From Saprospiraceae bacterium (GTDB lineage Bacteria > Bacteroidota > Bacteroidia > Chitinophagales > Saprospiraceae), in contig JANQQI010000094.1 of NCBI GenBank assembly GCA_028285085.1, forward strand, positions 1 through 64,000: a stretch of 64,000 bases of DNA. Direction: 5' to 3'. Within the stretch, counting starts at the first letter, position 1. Each line of letters starts with the position of its first letter. This document shows, piece after piece, positions 28,713-37,129 of this stretch. The translations under genes were made by a program, and so were the position numbers. The notes beneath the pieces are model-generated. The model ran no database searches and was not told where the DNA came from. It saw nothing but the letters and a program-made list of their open reading frames with translations.

Positions 28713-29498
28713 ATCGGGAAGGCTTAGCTCAAAGGACATTCCTGTTCCCTGTTCCGCTTTAAACTCAAACAGCGCCCCCAACGCAAAGGAGCGGCTCTCA
28801 ATATTTTTTAAGCCTTGCCCGGGAGGCAACTGACGAACTGCTGAGGCATTAAAGCCTTGCCCGTTATCCCGATAAATCATTTTAAAAATGGGATGTTTTT
28901 TAAAGATGATTTGCACCTGAGTCGCTCCAGCGTGTTTCAAGGTATTCTGTAATAACTCCTGCAGAATCCGATAAAGCGATAGTTCCTGATGAGGGGAGAG
29001 ATCTGAGGTCTCGGGCAATTGACACTCAACCGCTAGTGTATTGGTCGCTTGTAGTCGTTGGGCAAAAGTCTGAATGGCGGGGAAGAGCCCTAGATGTTCG
29101 AGTTGGGGAGGGAAGAGGTCGTGCGAGATCGTACGGATTTGAGTGATCGTAGAATCAATCAAAGTATTCGTTTCACGCTTTAAATGCTCGCGATGTTCGG
29201 TCGATAGATCACCGTTAAGTTGGTGGATATACATACGCGTAGCCGATAACATGCTCCCAATACTGTCGTGAAGATCAGCGGCAATTCGTTGGCGTTCCTT
29301 TTCCTGAGCCTCAATGGTGTGCTGCAATAATTCCTTTTGGTAAGCTGCTTCTAATTGCTGAAGTTCTTCCTGCTGACGAAATAAGCGTTTTTGGTAAACT
29401 AAAAAGAAAGCAATGACGGCTACGGCCAACAACAACATCCCTAGTACGCCACCCAGAATGATGAATATCGGAAGATCTAATCCCTCGGCCTGACCCAT
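28686..29498 (-). CDS. Membrane-anchored sensor histidine kinase (NarX/DesK type)
   Basis: A 270-residue kinase with one N-terminal membrane segment (about residues 11-34, FIILGGVLGMLLLAVAVIAF), a coiled coil, a HisKA_3 domain with the phospho-accepting histidine in ERQRIAADLHDSIGSML, and a HATPase domain with an N box (ELLQNTLKHA) and G boxes (DNGQGF, GQGLKNIESR). There is no sensory domain of its own; it overlaps the upstream seven-helix membrane protein gene by 22 bases, which may supply sensing. The likely partner is the NarL-type regulator at 32587, which lies 3 kb away on the other strand; this pairing is inference. Confidence 0.88.
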   Translation of the reverse strand: MGQAEGLDLPIFIILGGVLGMLLLAVAVIAFFLVYQKRLFRQQEELQQLEAAYQKELLQHTIEAQEKERQRIAADLHDSIGSMLSATRMYIHQLNGDLSTEHREHLKRETNTLIDSTITQIRTISHDLFPPQLEHLGLFPAIQTFAQRLQATNTLAVECQLPETSDLSPHQELSLYRILQELLQNTLKHAGATQVQIIFKKHPIFKMIYRDNGQGFNASAVRQLPPGQGLKNIESRSFALGALFEFKAEQGTGMSFELSLPDKKQAPLPS

Positions 29499-30121
29499 AA
29501 TGCAATCGCGTAAGTGGTGTTTAAAATGATATTAAAAATCGCGTGTACACTCCAAAGCGTCAATAGTGCTTGATTGGAGATTTTGACATAATTCGTAGAA
29601 ATGAAAATAATTAAATTTCCTGAGAAATAGAGTAATACCCCTACCGTGATCCAAAACAAGGGCTCTCTTTCGAGCGATCTAATTTTTAATTCGGATAACG
29701 TTTTATACAAAAATGCTAAGCCTAAACTGATCAAGATCAGACTGGCTAGAGGGCGAGCGTAGCTGTTGAAGTTATAAATACCATTGAGCCAGATGGCATC
29801 AACCAAAGCTAAGCCAATAATAAATAACACTAGCCCTTGAATAATGGAGGAACTAATAAATGGAACCAGCCCTCTTTTGAATATTTGTGATAGAACAATG
29901 AATTGAATGACCGTAAATAAATGGATGAAAGGCAAATTATTTCCAAGCTGATAGGCTGCAATCAAAATAACCAACTCGCCAATCAGTGTAATGCCTGCCA
30001 AATAGGCAATTAAACGTTGGAGAGGATTTATTTGCTGCCATCGGAAAATACTAATTAGAATCGGAAGTAAAATTGATGCAGTTGAAAAATAAGTGATCAG
30101 ATCTGCCCATTCATTGGTCAT
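29477..30121 (-). CDS. Multi-pass membrane protein, putative sensor partner of the kinase
   Basis: A 214-residue very hydrophobic protein with about seven predicted membrane helices, including FSTASILLPILISIF, LAGITLIGELVILIAAYQ, GLVLFIIGLALVDAIW, LASLILISLGLAFLY and FWITVGVLLYFSGNLIIFIS. No enzymatic motif is seen. Similar hypothetical proteins are frequently encoded next to short histidine kinases in Bacteroidota. The 22-base overlap with the kinase gene makes translational coupling and a shared sensing role likely. Confidence 0.75.
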   Translation of the reverse strand: MTNEWADLITYFSTASILLPILISIFRWQQINPLQRLIAYLAGITLIGELVILIAAYQLGNNLPFIHLFTVIQFIVLSQIFKRGLVPFISSSIIQGLVLFIIGLALVDAIWLNGIYNFNSYARPLASLILISLGLAFLYKTLSELKIRSLEREPLFWITVGVLLYFSGNLIIFISTNYVKISNQALLTLWSVHAIFNIILNTTYAIALWVRPRD

Positions 30122-30169
30122 GGTTTTGAGCGTTTAATTCATTAATGACCTCCTGTTTTGTAAAACACG

Positions 30170-30201
30170 AAAAGTAAACCTACAAAATTAAGTTTACTTT
30201 T
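30170..30201. terminator. Bidirectional hairpin after the first paralogue gene
   Basis: AAAAGTAAAC pairs with GTTTACTTTT around a 12-base loop, with T runs on both strands. It lies between the end of the gene at 30234 and the start of the membrane-protein gene (both on -). Confidence 0.7.
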
Positions 30202-30233
30202 CAGTATCTGTTTCCCCTAGTGTTAAAACCCTA

Positions 30234-31082
30234 TTAAATGGTTGTGTTATTTACTGCTACTGCCTCCGGGCAAAATGGTGGGCACGGTCTGGAAGTATCA
30301 AAATAAGTCTTTACCTTTTGTGGCTGGCCAGTCCTGGTATCGATTGCATGAACTTTTAACACCGGTCGAAAATTAAAAGGATAAAAATTTGGTACTTGTA
30401 GTCCTGCGCCGGTATATAAAATTAAACTGGTATTTTCGAAATTGTTTTCATAGTGAATAATTTCTGCAATAAGCTGCTGTGTTTTTATTGCATCATATAA
30501 ATAGCTCTTTACACGGAGCATTTTTAGAGGACCGAGTTCTGCGAATGCCTTTCTTCCATCCTGGGTGTCATGATAGGTGATTTTATTTGTAGTATTGGCT
30601 TCAAAGGCTTGTACGATCTCGTTTTCAGATAGACAGTGCCACTTCAAAATAAATAGCTCCGCAATTTCTGTGGATATTTTACTGTCGGGCAAAATAGATT
30701 CAGGTAAAACAAATGCATCACTAACGAATTCGCTGGGCATATTTTGATCAGGATAAAAAGCAAAGTAATATTCCTTCTGACCATCTTTGGCTTCGTATAA
30801 ATTGACTTGCAGAATAGGACTAAATACTTTTGAACCGCCCTCTTCATTAGCACCCATGCGTATGCTGACCGTGCTAATGTTATTAAGAATCATACTGTCA
30901 CCCGGTGGGGTATTTAAATTTTTAATGGTCTTCCCAAAATCTGATGTATCAATGGTGAATCTATCGTATCTATTTCGTTTACCTTCATTGACGAATGAAA
31001 ATAAAGCAGCTAGTTCATAGGAGGGAGCGGTTTCCCAATTCTGTATTTTGGTCGTTAATTCTTGTGTAGTTAAATGAGGCAT
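30234..31082 (-). CDS. Unknown cytoplasmic protein, paralogue 1 (PCPPFC family)
   Basis: A 282-residue protein of unrecognised family, without signal peptide or membrane segment. It is clearly homologous over its length to the neighbour at 31436: shared segments include RNRYDRFTIDTSDFGKTI / RQRYDTFIMSSTSVNKII, KVFSPILQV / KTFSPILEV, EIAELFILKWHCLSEN / EIAELFILNWQSLSED, PFNFRPVLKV / PFAFRPVLDV and the near-identical C-terminal TYFDTSRPCPPFCPE/K. The two conserved cysteines of PCPPFC could bind metal or form a disulfide. An upstream dyad plus -7 box is shared with its paralogue. Confidence 0.8.
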   Translation of the reverse strand: MPHLTTQELTTKIQNWETAPSYELAALFSFVNEGKRNRYDRFTIDTSDFGKTIKNLNTPPGDSMILNNISTVSIRMGANEEGGSKVFSPILQVNLYEAKDGQKEYYFAFYPDQNMPSEFVSDAFVLPESILPDSKISTEIAELFILKWHCLSENEIVQAFEANTTNKITYHDTQDGRKAFAELGPLKMLRVKSYLYDAIKTQQLIAEIIHYENNFENTSLILYTGAGLQVPNFYPFNFRPVLKVHAIDTRTGQPQKVKTYFDTSRPCPPFCPEAVAVNNTTI

Positions 31083-31226
31083 GGTTTAGAGTTTAAATAA
31101 TGAATTATGTTAATGTGATATTTGAATTTCTGAGACAATATACAATTCAAAAAATATTGAAGTATTTCAAAAGCTGGAAATCGATAAAATCAAGTAGTAC
31201 TGGGCATTAATGTAAAGTTTTGATAA

Positions 31227-31270
31227 CAAGTGTAAATACCTGTTTTATGAGGTGGGGTAGGTAGAACTAC
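31227..31270 (-). promoter_or_regulatory. Candidate regulated promoter of paralogue 1
   Basis: Read on the minus strand, the dyad GTAGTTCTAC is followed after 26 bases by TACACTTG, a one-mismatch TAnnTTTG box. The dyad centre would fall near -43, a usual site for an activator of the NarL/LuxR type. The same layout is found before paralogue 2. Confidence 0.5.
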
Positions 31271-31378
31271 GTAGATGATATTTATAAGAAGGAGTGGTGA
31301 AAAATATAAGAGTTAGAAAAACAATGATCTATCAATCCAAAGATGAATACTGTTTTATTCATTATTTTATTATAAACG

Positions 31379-31411
31379 AAAAGTGAGCTTAACAACGTCA
31401 AGCTCACTTTT
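31379..31411. terminator. Bidirectional terminator after paralogue 2
   Basis: AAAAGTGAGCTT pairs exactly with AAGCTCACTTTT around a nine-base loop. It lies 25 bases beyond the stop of the gene at 31436. Confidence 0.8.
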
Positions 31412-31435
31412 CAAATATGCACCCAAGATCGTTTG

Positions 31436-32302
31436 CTATTGACCAGATGGAGGTATTATAACCACCTTCGGGCAGAAAGGTGGACAAGGTCGAGACGTAT
31501 CGAAGTAAGTATTTACGACTTTATTTGGATCGGTAGAAGTGCCCTTTGATGTCACATCCAAAACAGGACGAAAGGCAAAAGGATGGAGGTTTACGTTTGG
31601 TAGACCGTGTCCTGCATGAAAATAAAATTCAGTAGAGGTGTAATTCTGTAGCGAATCAATGAGTGTATTAATCAGGGTTCTAGTTTGTTCGGTACTGTAT
31701 TGATAACTTTTTACTCTGTACAATTTTAGAGAACCAAATTCAATATAAGGTGGTGTCTCGATTGGTAATGTTTCCGTCTGAACATCTGGATAATTGATCG
31801 TATCAGTTGTTATGGTTTCAAAGGCACTAACAAAGGCATCTTCGGATAACGATTGCCAATTTAAAATAAATAATTCTGCAATCTCTGCGGAGATTTCGCC
31901 GGAAAGAAAATGATTGACTTTCTCAGATGGAATAATAAAGGGTTCGTCTATGGCCTGAAAAGTGAAGTAGTAAACATCAGAACCGTTTACAGGAATATTT
32001 AAACTGACTTCTAATATAGGACTAAATGTCTTAACATTGTTGACTTCATCTACTCCCATGATGACGGAAATGTTCAACACATTATTTGCCAAACTCATCA
32101 GTGAAGGAGAATCTAATTCATTGATAATTTTATTCACACTGGTACTGGACATGATGAACGTATCATATCGTTGCCGTCCTTTGCTGGATTGGAATGAGAA
32201 AATGCGACTTAAATCACTGGAATAAGCATCCTGCCAGTTTGCTGCTAATTGATCTGCTTCTTCCTTAGGGATTTCTAAGTAATTGTGAGGTAAAGCGTTC
32301 AT
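31436..32302 (-). CDS. Unknown cytoplasmic protein, paralogue 2 (PCPPFC family)
   Basis: A 288-residue protein, unrecognised, homologous to the gene at 30234 (see shared segments there). No signal peptide, lipobox or membrane segment. It differs in a Pro-rich C-terminal tail (VVIIPPSGQ) and a longer middle insert (PDVQTETLPIETPPYIEFG). A separate promoter and terminator bracket each paralogue, so they are independent units that may answer to the same regulator. It is divergent from the NarL-type response regulator gene across a 284-base region. Confidence 0.8.
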   Translation of the reverse strand: MNALPHNYLEIPKEEADQLAANWQDAYSSDLSRIFSFQSSKGRQRYDTFIMSSTSVNKIINELDSPSLMSLANNVLNISVIMGVDEVNNVKTFSPILEVSLNIPVNGSDVYYFTFQAIDEPFIIPSEKVNHFLSGEISAEIAELFILNWQSLSEDAFVSAFETITTDTINYPDVQTETLPIETPPYIEFGSLKLYRVKSYQYSTEQTRTLINTLIDSLQNYTSTEFYFHAGHGLPNVNLHPFAFRPVLDVTSKGTSTDPNKVVNTYFDTSRPCPPFCPKVVIIPPSGQ

Positions 32303-32415
32303 TTGTGTAAGTTTTTGTATGTTGAATAATGAAAGAGATAGCGTTTGGCTGCATTCGATTTAGGTCCATGGCCGTTGGTTTGATGAAATCAGGATTTGTC
32401 CTGGCTTGTTTAAGA

Positions 32416-32459
32416 CAAGTGTAAACACTTATCTCCGGTTCATAACTCAGTAAAACTAC
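32416..32459 (-). promoter_or_regulatory. Candidate regulated promoter of paralogue 2
   Basis: On the minus strand, GTAGTTTTAC is followed by TACACTTG at the same 26-base spacing as in paralogue 1, and the flank GTGTTTACACTTGT matches GTATTTACACTTGT there. The region also lies before the divergent response regulator gene. An ACCTGTC / GACAGGT hairpin occurs at 32458-32498. Confidence 0.5.
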
Positions 32460-32586
32460 CTGTCTTGATAATTGATATTCCTACGGGAAATGACAGGTGT
32501 CTTTTCGGATTTATAATTCGTTGTTTATCAAAAAATAGGCTAAACAATCTTTTACATCTATATTTCAGTGTCAAAACAAAGGTGTT

Positions 32587-33246
32587 ATGCAGAAAGTAAA
32601 ATTAATTATAGCGGATGACCAGGTGTTGTTTCTTAAGGGATTACGATTGCTGATCCAATCTTTTGAAAGCATTCAGCTCGTGGCGGAAGCTCAAAATGGC
32701 GTGGAACTATTACAAGCCATTGATAAATTTCAACCAGATGTTGTGCTGGTAGATTTAAAGATGCCGGTCATGGATGGCATCGAAGCTACCGCTAAGATAA
32801 AAGAAAAACATCCTGAGGTCAAAGTCTTATTATTATCAATGTATCACGATGAAAGTATTATTAATCATGTAATACGCATTGGCGCAAATGGTTATCTACT
32901 CAAAAATGAAGAGCCTGATATTTTAAAAGAAGCCATCGAAACTGTAGCTGTAAAAGACTTTTATTTTTGTGATTATGTTTCTCAAGCTATGGTAAAAGGA
33001 CTTCGACAGCCAGCTATGAAATCAGAAACCTCTACCTCCTCAAATAATATTATTTTAACCCAAAGAGAAAAAGAAGTACTCAAATTAATTTGCAAGGAAT
33101 ATACTTCCAGCGAAATCTCTAATCAACTTTTTATTAGTATTCGAACCGTAGAAGGCCATCGCAAAAATCTGTTGGGTAAAACGGGGGCCCGAAACACAGC
33201 GGGACTAGTTCTTTATGCGATTAAAAATCAGTTAGTTGATTACTAA
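32587..33246 (+). CDS. NarL/FixJ-family response regulator
   Basis: A 219-residue two-domain regulator. Receiver: acidic pair Asp10/Asp11, phospho-acceptor Asp56 (VVLVDLKMPVMDG), Ser84 and Lys106 (YLLKNEEP). Output: LuxR-type helix-turn-helix (LTQREKEVLKLICKEYTSSEISNQL...SIRTVEGHRKNLLGK). It binds DNA as a dimer after phosphorylation. The nearest matching kinase is the HisKA_3 kinase at 28686. It is divergent from paralogue 2 and could control both paralogues through the GTAGnnYTAC dyads; this is inference. Confidence 0.93.
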   Translation: MQKVKLIIADDQVLFLKGLRLLIQSFESIQLVAEAQNGVELLQAIDKFQPDVVLVDLKMPVMDGIEATAKIKEKHPEVKVLLLSMYHDESIINHVIRIGANGYLLKNEEPDILKEAIETVAVKDFYFCDYVSQAMVKGLRQPAMKSETSTSSNNIILTQREKEVLKLICKEYTSSEISNQLFISIRTVEGHRKNLLGKTGARNTAGLVLYAIKNQLVDY

Positions 33247-33305
33247 TAATGCAAGCTGTCATTGTCAAATCTATTCCTATCATGCGTTAATTCACCTGAA
33301 TAAAA

Positions 33306-33335
33306 GCATACCTCACTTTCACAAGTGAGATATGC
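33306..33335. terminator. Hairpin between converging genes
   Basis: GCATA-C-CTCACTT pairs with AAGTGAG-A-TATGC around TCAC. On the minus strand it is followed by TTTTATT, so it best serves the gene at 33351; it lies 60 bases after the stop of the regulator gene on +. Confidence 0.65.
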
Positions 33336-33350
33336 AGTAATCAATAACCC

Positions 33351-34091
33351 TTATAGTTTTTGAATTGAGATTCGTCCGTTTTTCGTTGTTTTTGCGGATG
33401 ATACCGGAGAATATACAATCTGGGTCGATGTACCGTAGAAATCTTCAGTATAGGAACTGCCTGGTTTGCATATTGGTGCATTCGGCGCAAATCCAGTTTT
33501 TTCGGCGTTACCGTACATTTTTCCTTCAAGAACAGGCTTTAGTGCAAGAGGTGTATTTACAGCAATGGTTTCAATAGTCCCTTGATTAAAAACAAATCCA
33601 ACCAAACCAGTCTCCGTAGATGAGATATTCAGGGTATACCAAGCCAAAGGTGGTGTGGCGTAAGCTCTGGAATAACCATTAAAGACGATTTCTTTTCCGG
33701 TCAGTGGAATTTCCTGATTTTGGATACCACTGGTTGGTAAGTAGAGGCTGACCAAATAGACATCAATCGAAGCTTTGCTTTGATCCGTATTGGGTAATGA
33801 TACACTGATTTCCCGAGCACCTGTTTTAGATGGATCGAGGAAAAAGGCATTACCTAAGGAAAATCCTTGGGCCTGCACGGAATCAATTTCGAAGGATTTT
33901 GGAGCCTGATTATTGTAACTTACCACGTATTTAGTGGTATTACCGGTATTGTTGTAGGCTACTAATACAATTGGTTGGTTAGGCAAATCGGTAAAAAGAA
34001 CGCTATCGCCTTTACCTAGTGTTTGTCTGGAGCCATCAGTGACTGTTTTTCTACTGGTTGCATTTAGTGCTTGGAGTGTTGTAAAACTCAT
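33351..34091 (-). CDS. Unknown protein, 246 residues
   Basis: I do not recognise this protein. It has no signal peptide or membrane helix and looks all-beta, with regularly spaced strands (DSVLFTDLPNQPIVLVAYNN, TKYVVSYNNQAPKSFEI, ASIDVYLVSLYLPTSG, LAWYTLNISSTETGLVGFVF). A single cysteine occurs in APICKPGSSYTED. It is not obviously homologous to the two PCPPFC paralogues but shares the AT-rich neighbourhood, and a GTAGTTCTAC dyad lies about 177 bases before its start, similar in distance to theirs. The -7 box seen in the paralogues is not repeated here. Confidence 0.7.
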   Translation of the reverse strand: MSFTTLQALNATSRKTVTDGSRQTLGKGDSVLFTDLPNQPIVLVAYNNTGNTTKYVVSYNNQAPKSFEIDSVQAQGFSLGNAFFLDPSKTGAREISVSLPNTDQSKASIDVYLVSLYLPTSGIQNQEIPLTGKEIVFNGYSRAYATPPLAWYTLNISSTETGLVGFVFNQGTIETIAVNTPLALKPVLEGKMYGNAEKTGFAPNAPICKPGSSYTEDFYGTSTQIVYSPVSSAKTTKNGRISIQKL

Positions 34092-34406
34092 TGTATTTAA
34101 TTGTTATGTTATTCCTACTCTATTTGTTGTTAGGCTTTTCGGATTCCGCCTTGCTTGATAAATAAAAACCAGGGGTAGCTACACTTTTATTATTTATCTA
34201 GTGACAAGACAAAGTTGGCGAGTTTATCGTGTTAGGGAAAGCGTGGAATTACTGAAATTTTAAACACGTAGTTCTACTAAAATCAACCGGTGGAAAATGC
34301 GGAGCGTATTTTTTGTGGATCTCCTGGATCTGTTTTTTGAAAATAAAAACGGGCGAACACCACTCCAAAGTGACATTCGCCCGTTTAGGTTAACTGATGT
34401 TTTAAT
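34092..34406. other. Intergenic region with dyad and kbl terminator
   Basis: Holds the GTAGTTCTAC dyad at 34268-34277 (upstream of the gene at 33351) and the terminator of kbl at 34348. No gene is seen. Confidence 0.5.
34341..34386 (-). terminator. Rho-independent terminator of kbl
   Basis: AAACGGGCGAA pairs exactly with TTCGCCCGTTT; on the minus strand the stem is followed by TTTTTATTTT. It lies about 20 bases after the kbl stop. Confidence 0.9.
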
Positions 34407-35597
34407 TTAAGAAATCACACCTAATTGTTTACCAACTTTTGTAAAAGCAGCAACTGCTTTTTCTAAATGTTCGCGATCGTGGCCCGCCGAAATCTGCACC
34501 CGAATACGGGCCTTACCTTTGGGCACCACCGGATAGAAAAAGCCGATGACGTAGATGCCTTCGTCCAAAAGCGCGTTGGCAAAATCTTGTGATAATTTCG
34601 CATCGTAGAGCATGATCGGCACGATCGGGTGAACGCCCGGAATGATATCGAATCCGGCTGCCGTCATCGCCTCGCGGAAGTATTTGGTATTATCTTCCAA
34701 CTTATCACGCAAGGCCGTGCTGCTGCTCAGCAAATCTAAAACCTTGATCGACGCCCCAACGATTGAAGGCGCAAGCGTATTGGAAAACAAATAAGGGCGT
34801 GAGCGTTGTCGTAAGATATCTACGATCTCTTTGCGTGCAGCCGTAAAGCCTCCCGAAGCACCGCCAAGCGCCTTACCGAAGGTGCCGGTGATAATATCCA
34901 CCCGGCCCATGGCATTACAATATTCATGTGTACCGCGCCCGGTTTTACCCACAAAGCCGGTAGAGTGGCATTCATCGACCATGACCATGGCGTCATATTT
35001 TTCGGCCAGATCACAAATCTTATCAATCTGAGCGATGGTACCATCCATTGAGAATACGCCGTCGGTTGCGATGAGTCGTCGCCTAGCACCCTGAGCTTCA
35101 ATGAGCTTGGCTTCGAGATCGGCCATATCATTCGTCAAATAACGGTAGCGTTGTGCTTTGCAAAGGCGGATGCCATCGATAATCGAAGCGTGATTCAACT
35201 GATCAGAGATGATTGCATCTTCAGCGGTGAGCAGTGGTTCGAATAGACCACCGTTCGCGTCAAAGGCCGCAGCGTAAAGAATAGCATCTTCCATGCCCAG
35301 AAAGTCGGCAGTTTTTTGCTCTAGCTCTTTATGAATGTCCTGCGTACCACAGATGAAACGGACCGATGACATCCCGAAGCCGTGGCTGTCAATAGCCGCT
35401 TTAGCGGCCTCAATGACCTCTGGATGAGAAGATAACCCCAGATAGTTATTGGCACAAAAGTTTAATACTTCCTCGCCCTGAGTAGTACGAATACTTGCCG
35501 ATTGAGGGGTGATAATGATCCGTTCTTCTTTGTACAGCCCGGCGGCTTTAATATCATTGATCTCGTCCTGTAATATGGGTTCTACTGATTTAAACAT
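34407..35597 (-). CDS. kbl: Glycine C-acetyltransferase (2-amino-3-ketobutyrate CoA ligase)
   Basis: A 396-residue PLP enzyme of the alpha-oxoamine synthase family that splits 2-amino-3-ketobutyrate with CoA into glycine and acetyl-CoA. Seen: [61 protein letters not shown] and the PLP lysine in [17 protein letters not shown]. Length is normal. It lies 14 bases after the threonine dehydrogenase gene on the same strand, so the two make the full threonine-to-glycine route. Confidence 0.96.
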   Translation of the reverse strand: MFKSVEPILQDEINDIKAAGLYKEERIIITPQSASIRTTQGEEVLNFCANNYLGLSSHPEVIEAAKAAIDSHGFGMSSVRFICGTQDIHKELEQKTADFLGMEDAILYAAAFDANGGLFEPLLTAEDAIISDQLNHASIIDGIRLCKAQRYRYLTNDMADLEAKLIEAQGARRRLIATDGVFSMDGTIAQIDKICDLAEKYDAMVMVDECHSTGFVGKTGRGTHEYCNAMGRVDIITGTFGKALGGASGGFTAARKEIVDILRQRSRPYLFSNTLAPSIVGASIKVLDLLSSSTALRDKLEDNTKYFREAMTAAGFDIIPGVHPIVPIMLYDAKLSQDFANALLDEGIYVIGFFYPVVPKGKARIRVQISAGHDREHLEKAVAAFTKVGKQLGVIS

Positions 35598-35611
35598 AGT
35601 CGGATGTTGCG

Positions 35612-36574
35612 TTAGCTTTCGCTAAGGGTTAAATACTTTTTTTTTAAATTAATAATCATATCCTGTGTCATCGATTCCAAATTATAGGCTGGCGACCAGT
35701 TCCAATCCCGACGGGCGTAGCTATCGTCGATGCTGGCGGGCCAAGTCTCCGCAATGTCTTGCCGGAAGTCGGGCTGATAATCAATTCGGAAATTTGGAAA
35801 GTGCCGTTTGATTTCTGCGTAAATCTCAGCCGGTGTAAAGGTCATACCGTGCAAGTTATAGCTTGTTCGGACCCGAATCTGTTCGGTAGGCGCTTCCATG
35901 AGTTGCAAAGTGGCTCGAATAGCATCGGGCATGTAGAGCATCGGTAGGGCCGTATCGGCCTTAAGGAAGCATTTGTAATTAATGTCCCGAACCGCGTAGT
36001 GGAAAATGTCCACAGCGTAATCTGTCGTGCCACCTCCGGGGTCACTTTGATGACTGATGATACCGGGATAGCGCAAGGAGCGAATATCCATGCCATAACG
36101 CTGATGATAATATTGAATCCAATCTTCGCCAGCCGCTTTGCTGATGCCATAAACCGTCGTGGGGTGAAGCACCGTATACTGCGGCGTTTGTCTGGACGGG
36201 GTCAGGTGACTAAAGACGGCAATCGAACTGGGAAAAAAGATTTTATCAATTTGTGCTTCCCGGGCGACTTCGAGGCTATTGAACAAGCCATCCATGTTCA
36301 CTTGCCAGGTACGGCGAGGCTTCCCCTCACCGGCCGCCGAAAGAATAGCTGCTAAGTGATAAATCTGAGTGACGTGGTATTTCTTAACTAGGTCGTGTAG
36401 TCGCTGTGCATCGAGAATATCCAGTTGCTCGAAGGGACCATCCAAGGCGGAATCAGTGGCGCGCAGATCGGTGGCGATCACTTGGCTGGCGCCGTGGGCA
36501 GCTCGCAACGCTTGCACTAATACGGAGCCAATTTGGCCCAATGCACCGGTCACCAAAATGATGTCTTTTCTCAT
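35612..36574 (-). CDS. tdh: L-threonine 3-dehydrogenase, short-chain (epimerase-like) type
   Basis: A 320-residue NAD-dependent extended SDR. Seen: dinucleotide motif [16 protein letters not shown], acidic ATDLRATD after strand 2, the catalytic YGISKAAGE (Tyr-x-x-x-Lys), [10 protein letters not shown] and the TDH-specific [13 protein letters not shown]. The presence of kbl directly downstream supports threonine dehydrogenase over a sugar epimerase. Product 2-amino-3-ketobutyrate passes to Kbl. Starts at ATG; no clear promoter is seen in the 96-base gap upstream. Confidence 0.94.
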   Translation of the reverse strand: MRKDIILVTGALGQIGSVLVQALRAAHGASQVIATDLRATDSALDGPFEQLDILDAQRLHDLVKKYHVTQIYHLAAILSAAGEGKPRRTWQVNMDGLFNSLEVAREAQIDKIFFPSSIAVFSHLTPSRQTPQYTVLHPTTVYGISKAAGEDWIQYYHQRYGMDIRSLRYPGIISHQSDPGGGTTDYAVDIFHYAVRDINYKCFLKADTALPMLYMPDAIRATLQLMEAPTEQIRVRTSYNLHGMTFTPAEIYAEIKRHFPNFRIDYQPDFRQDIAETWPASIDDSYARRDWNWSPAYNLESMTQDMIINLKKKYLTLSES

Positions 36575-36670
36575 AGGTCAAATTTGGTTATTGCTCTCGC
36601 AAAATAGCAATTATGTGGGGGATATTAATTGGATTGGTTAAATTATTTTCCTGAAGGAAAGGCGGGAAAA

Positions 36671-37129
36671 CTAGATTCCCGAGGCGTGAGGGATAGCCGA
36701 CAAAAATTGATAAGTCTGCGAAGCGTAATCCATCTGGCAGCAGTAGGTTTGTTGGCCATTGGTTACCAGTAAATAGCGGACCTGCAGGGGGAGATTGTAA
36801 CGTGCAATTTGATCAAAGGTAGCTTGGTCAATTTTGACCTTGGGTGCTTTGCATTCTACGAGCAATAAAGGGGTTAAATCTGGACGATAAATCAAAATAT
36901 CACAACGCTTGGCGAGTTCGTTGACCTTCAATCCCATTTCGGTGCGGATGTGATTTTTATTGAACGCTCGATCTTGAATCAAATAGAGGAGAACCAACTG
37001 GCGGACTAATTCCTCGGGGGCCAGTACGAGATACTTCTTGCGGATCGGATCGAAAATAAGTCGCTGACGGCCATCGACTTTCGTGCGCAGCTGATTTTGG
37101 AAGGCGAGGAAGTTGACGTCGATTCGCAT
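36671..37129 (-). CDS. HSDR_N-type PD-(D/E)xK domain protein
   Basis: A 152-residue protein resembling the N-terminal nuclease domain of type I restriction R subunits. Seen: FDPIRKKYLVLAPEELVRQ, and the nuclease core with Asp in KRCDILIYRP followed by the ECKAPK (E-x-K) strand and QIARYN. No HsdM, HsdS or helicase domain is nearby, so it is not a restriction system on this evidence. Such stand-alone proteins are widespread in Bacteroidota with unknown role. Its start overlaps the stop of the upstream receiver-HPt gene (TAATG), so it is co-translated with signalling genes. Confidence 0.88.
   Translation of the reverse strand: MRIDVNFLAFQNQLRTKVDGRQRLIFDPIRKKYLVLAPEELVRQLVLLYLIQDRAFNKNHIRTEMGLKVNELAKRCDILIYRPDLTPLLLVECKAPKVKIDQATFDQIARYNLPLQVRYLLVTNGQQTYCCQMDYASQTYQFLSAIPHASGI

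Larger units (their letters stand above)
31083..31435. other. Intergenic region with promoter and terminator
   Basis: AT-rich. It contains the candidate promoter of the upstream part of paralogue 1 (31227-31270) and the terminator of paralogue 2 (31379-31411). No other gene or RNA is recognised. Confidence 0.5.

Noticed and set aside
30174-30183. GTAGGTTTAC as a further response regulator dyad before the kinase operon
   Set aside because: It overlaps the arm of a terminator hairpin, has a mismatch, and no -7 box follows at the shared spacing.
36671-37129. Type I restriction-modification locus
   Set aside because: Only the N-terminal nuclease-type domain is present, with no HsdM, HsdS or helicase genes nearby.
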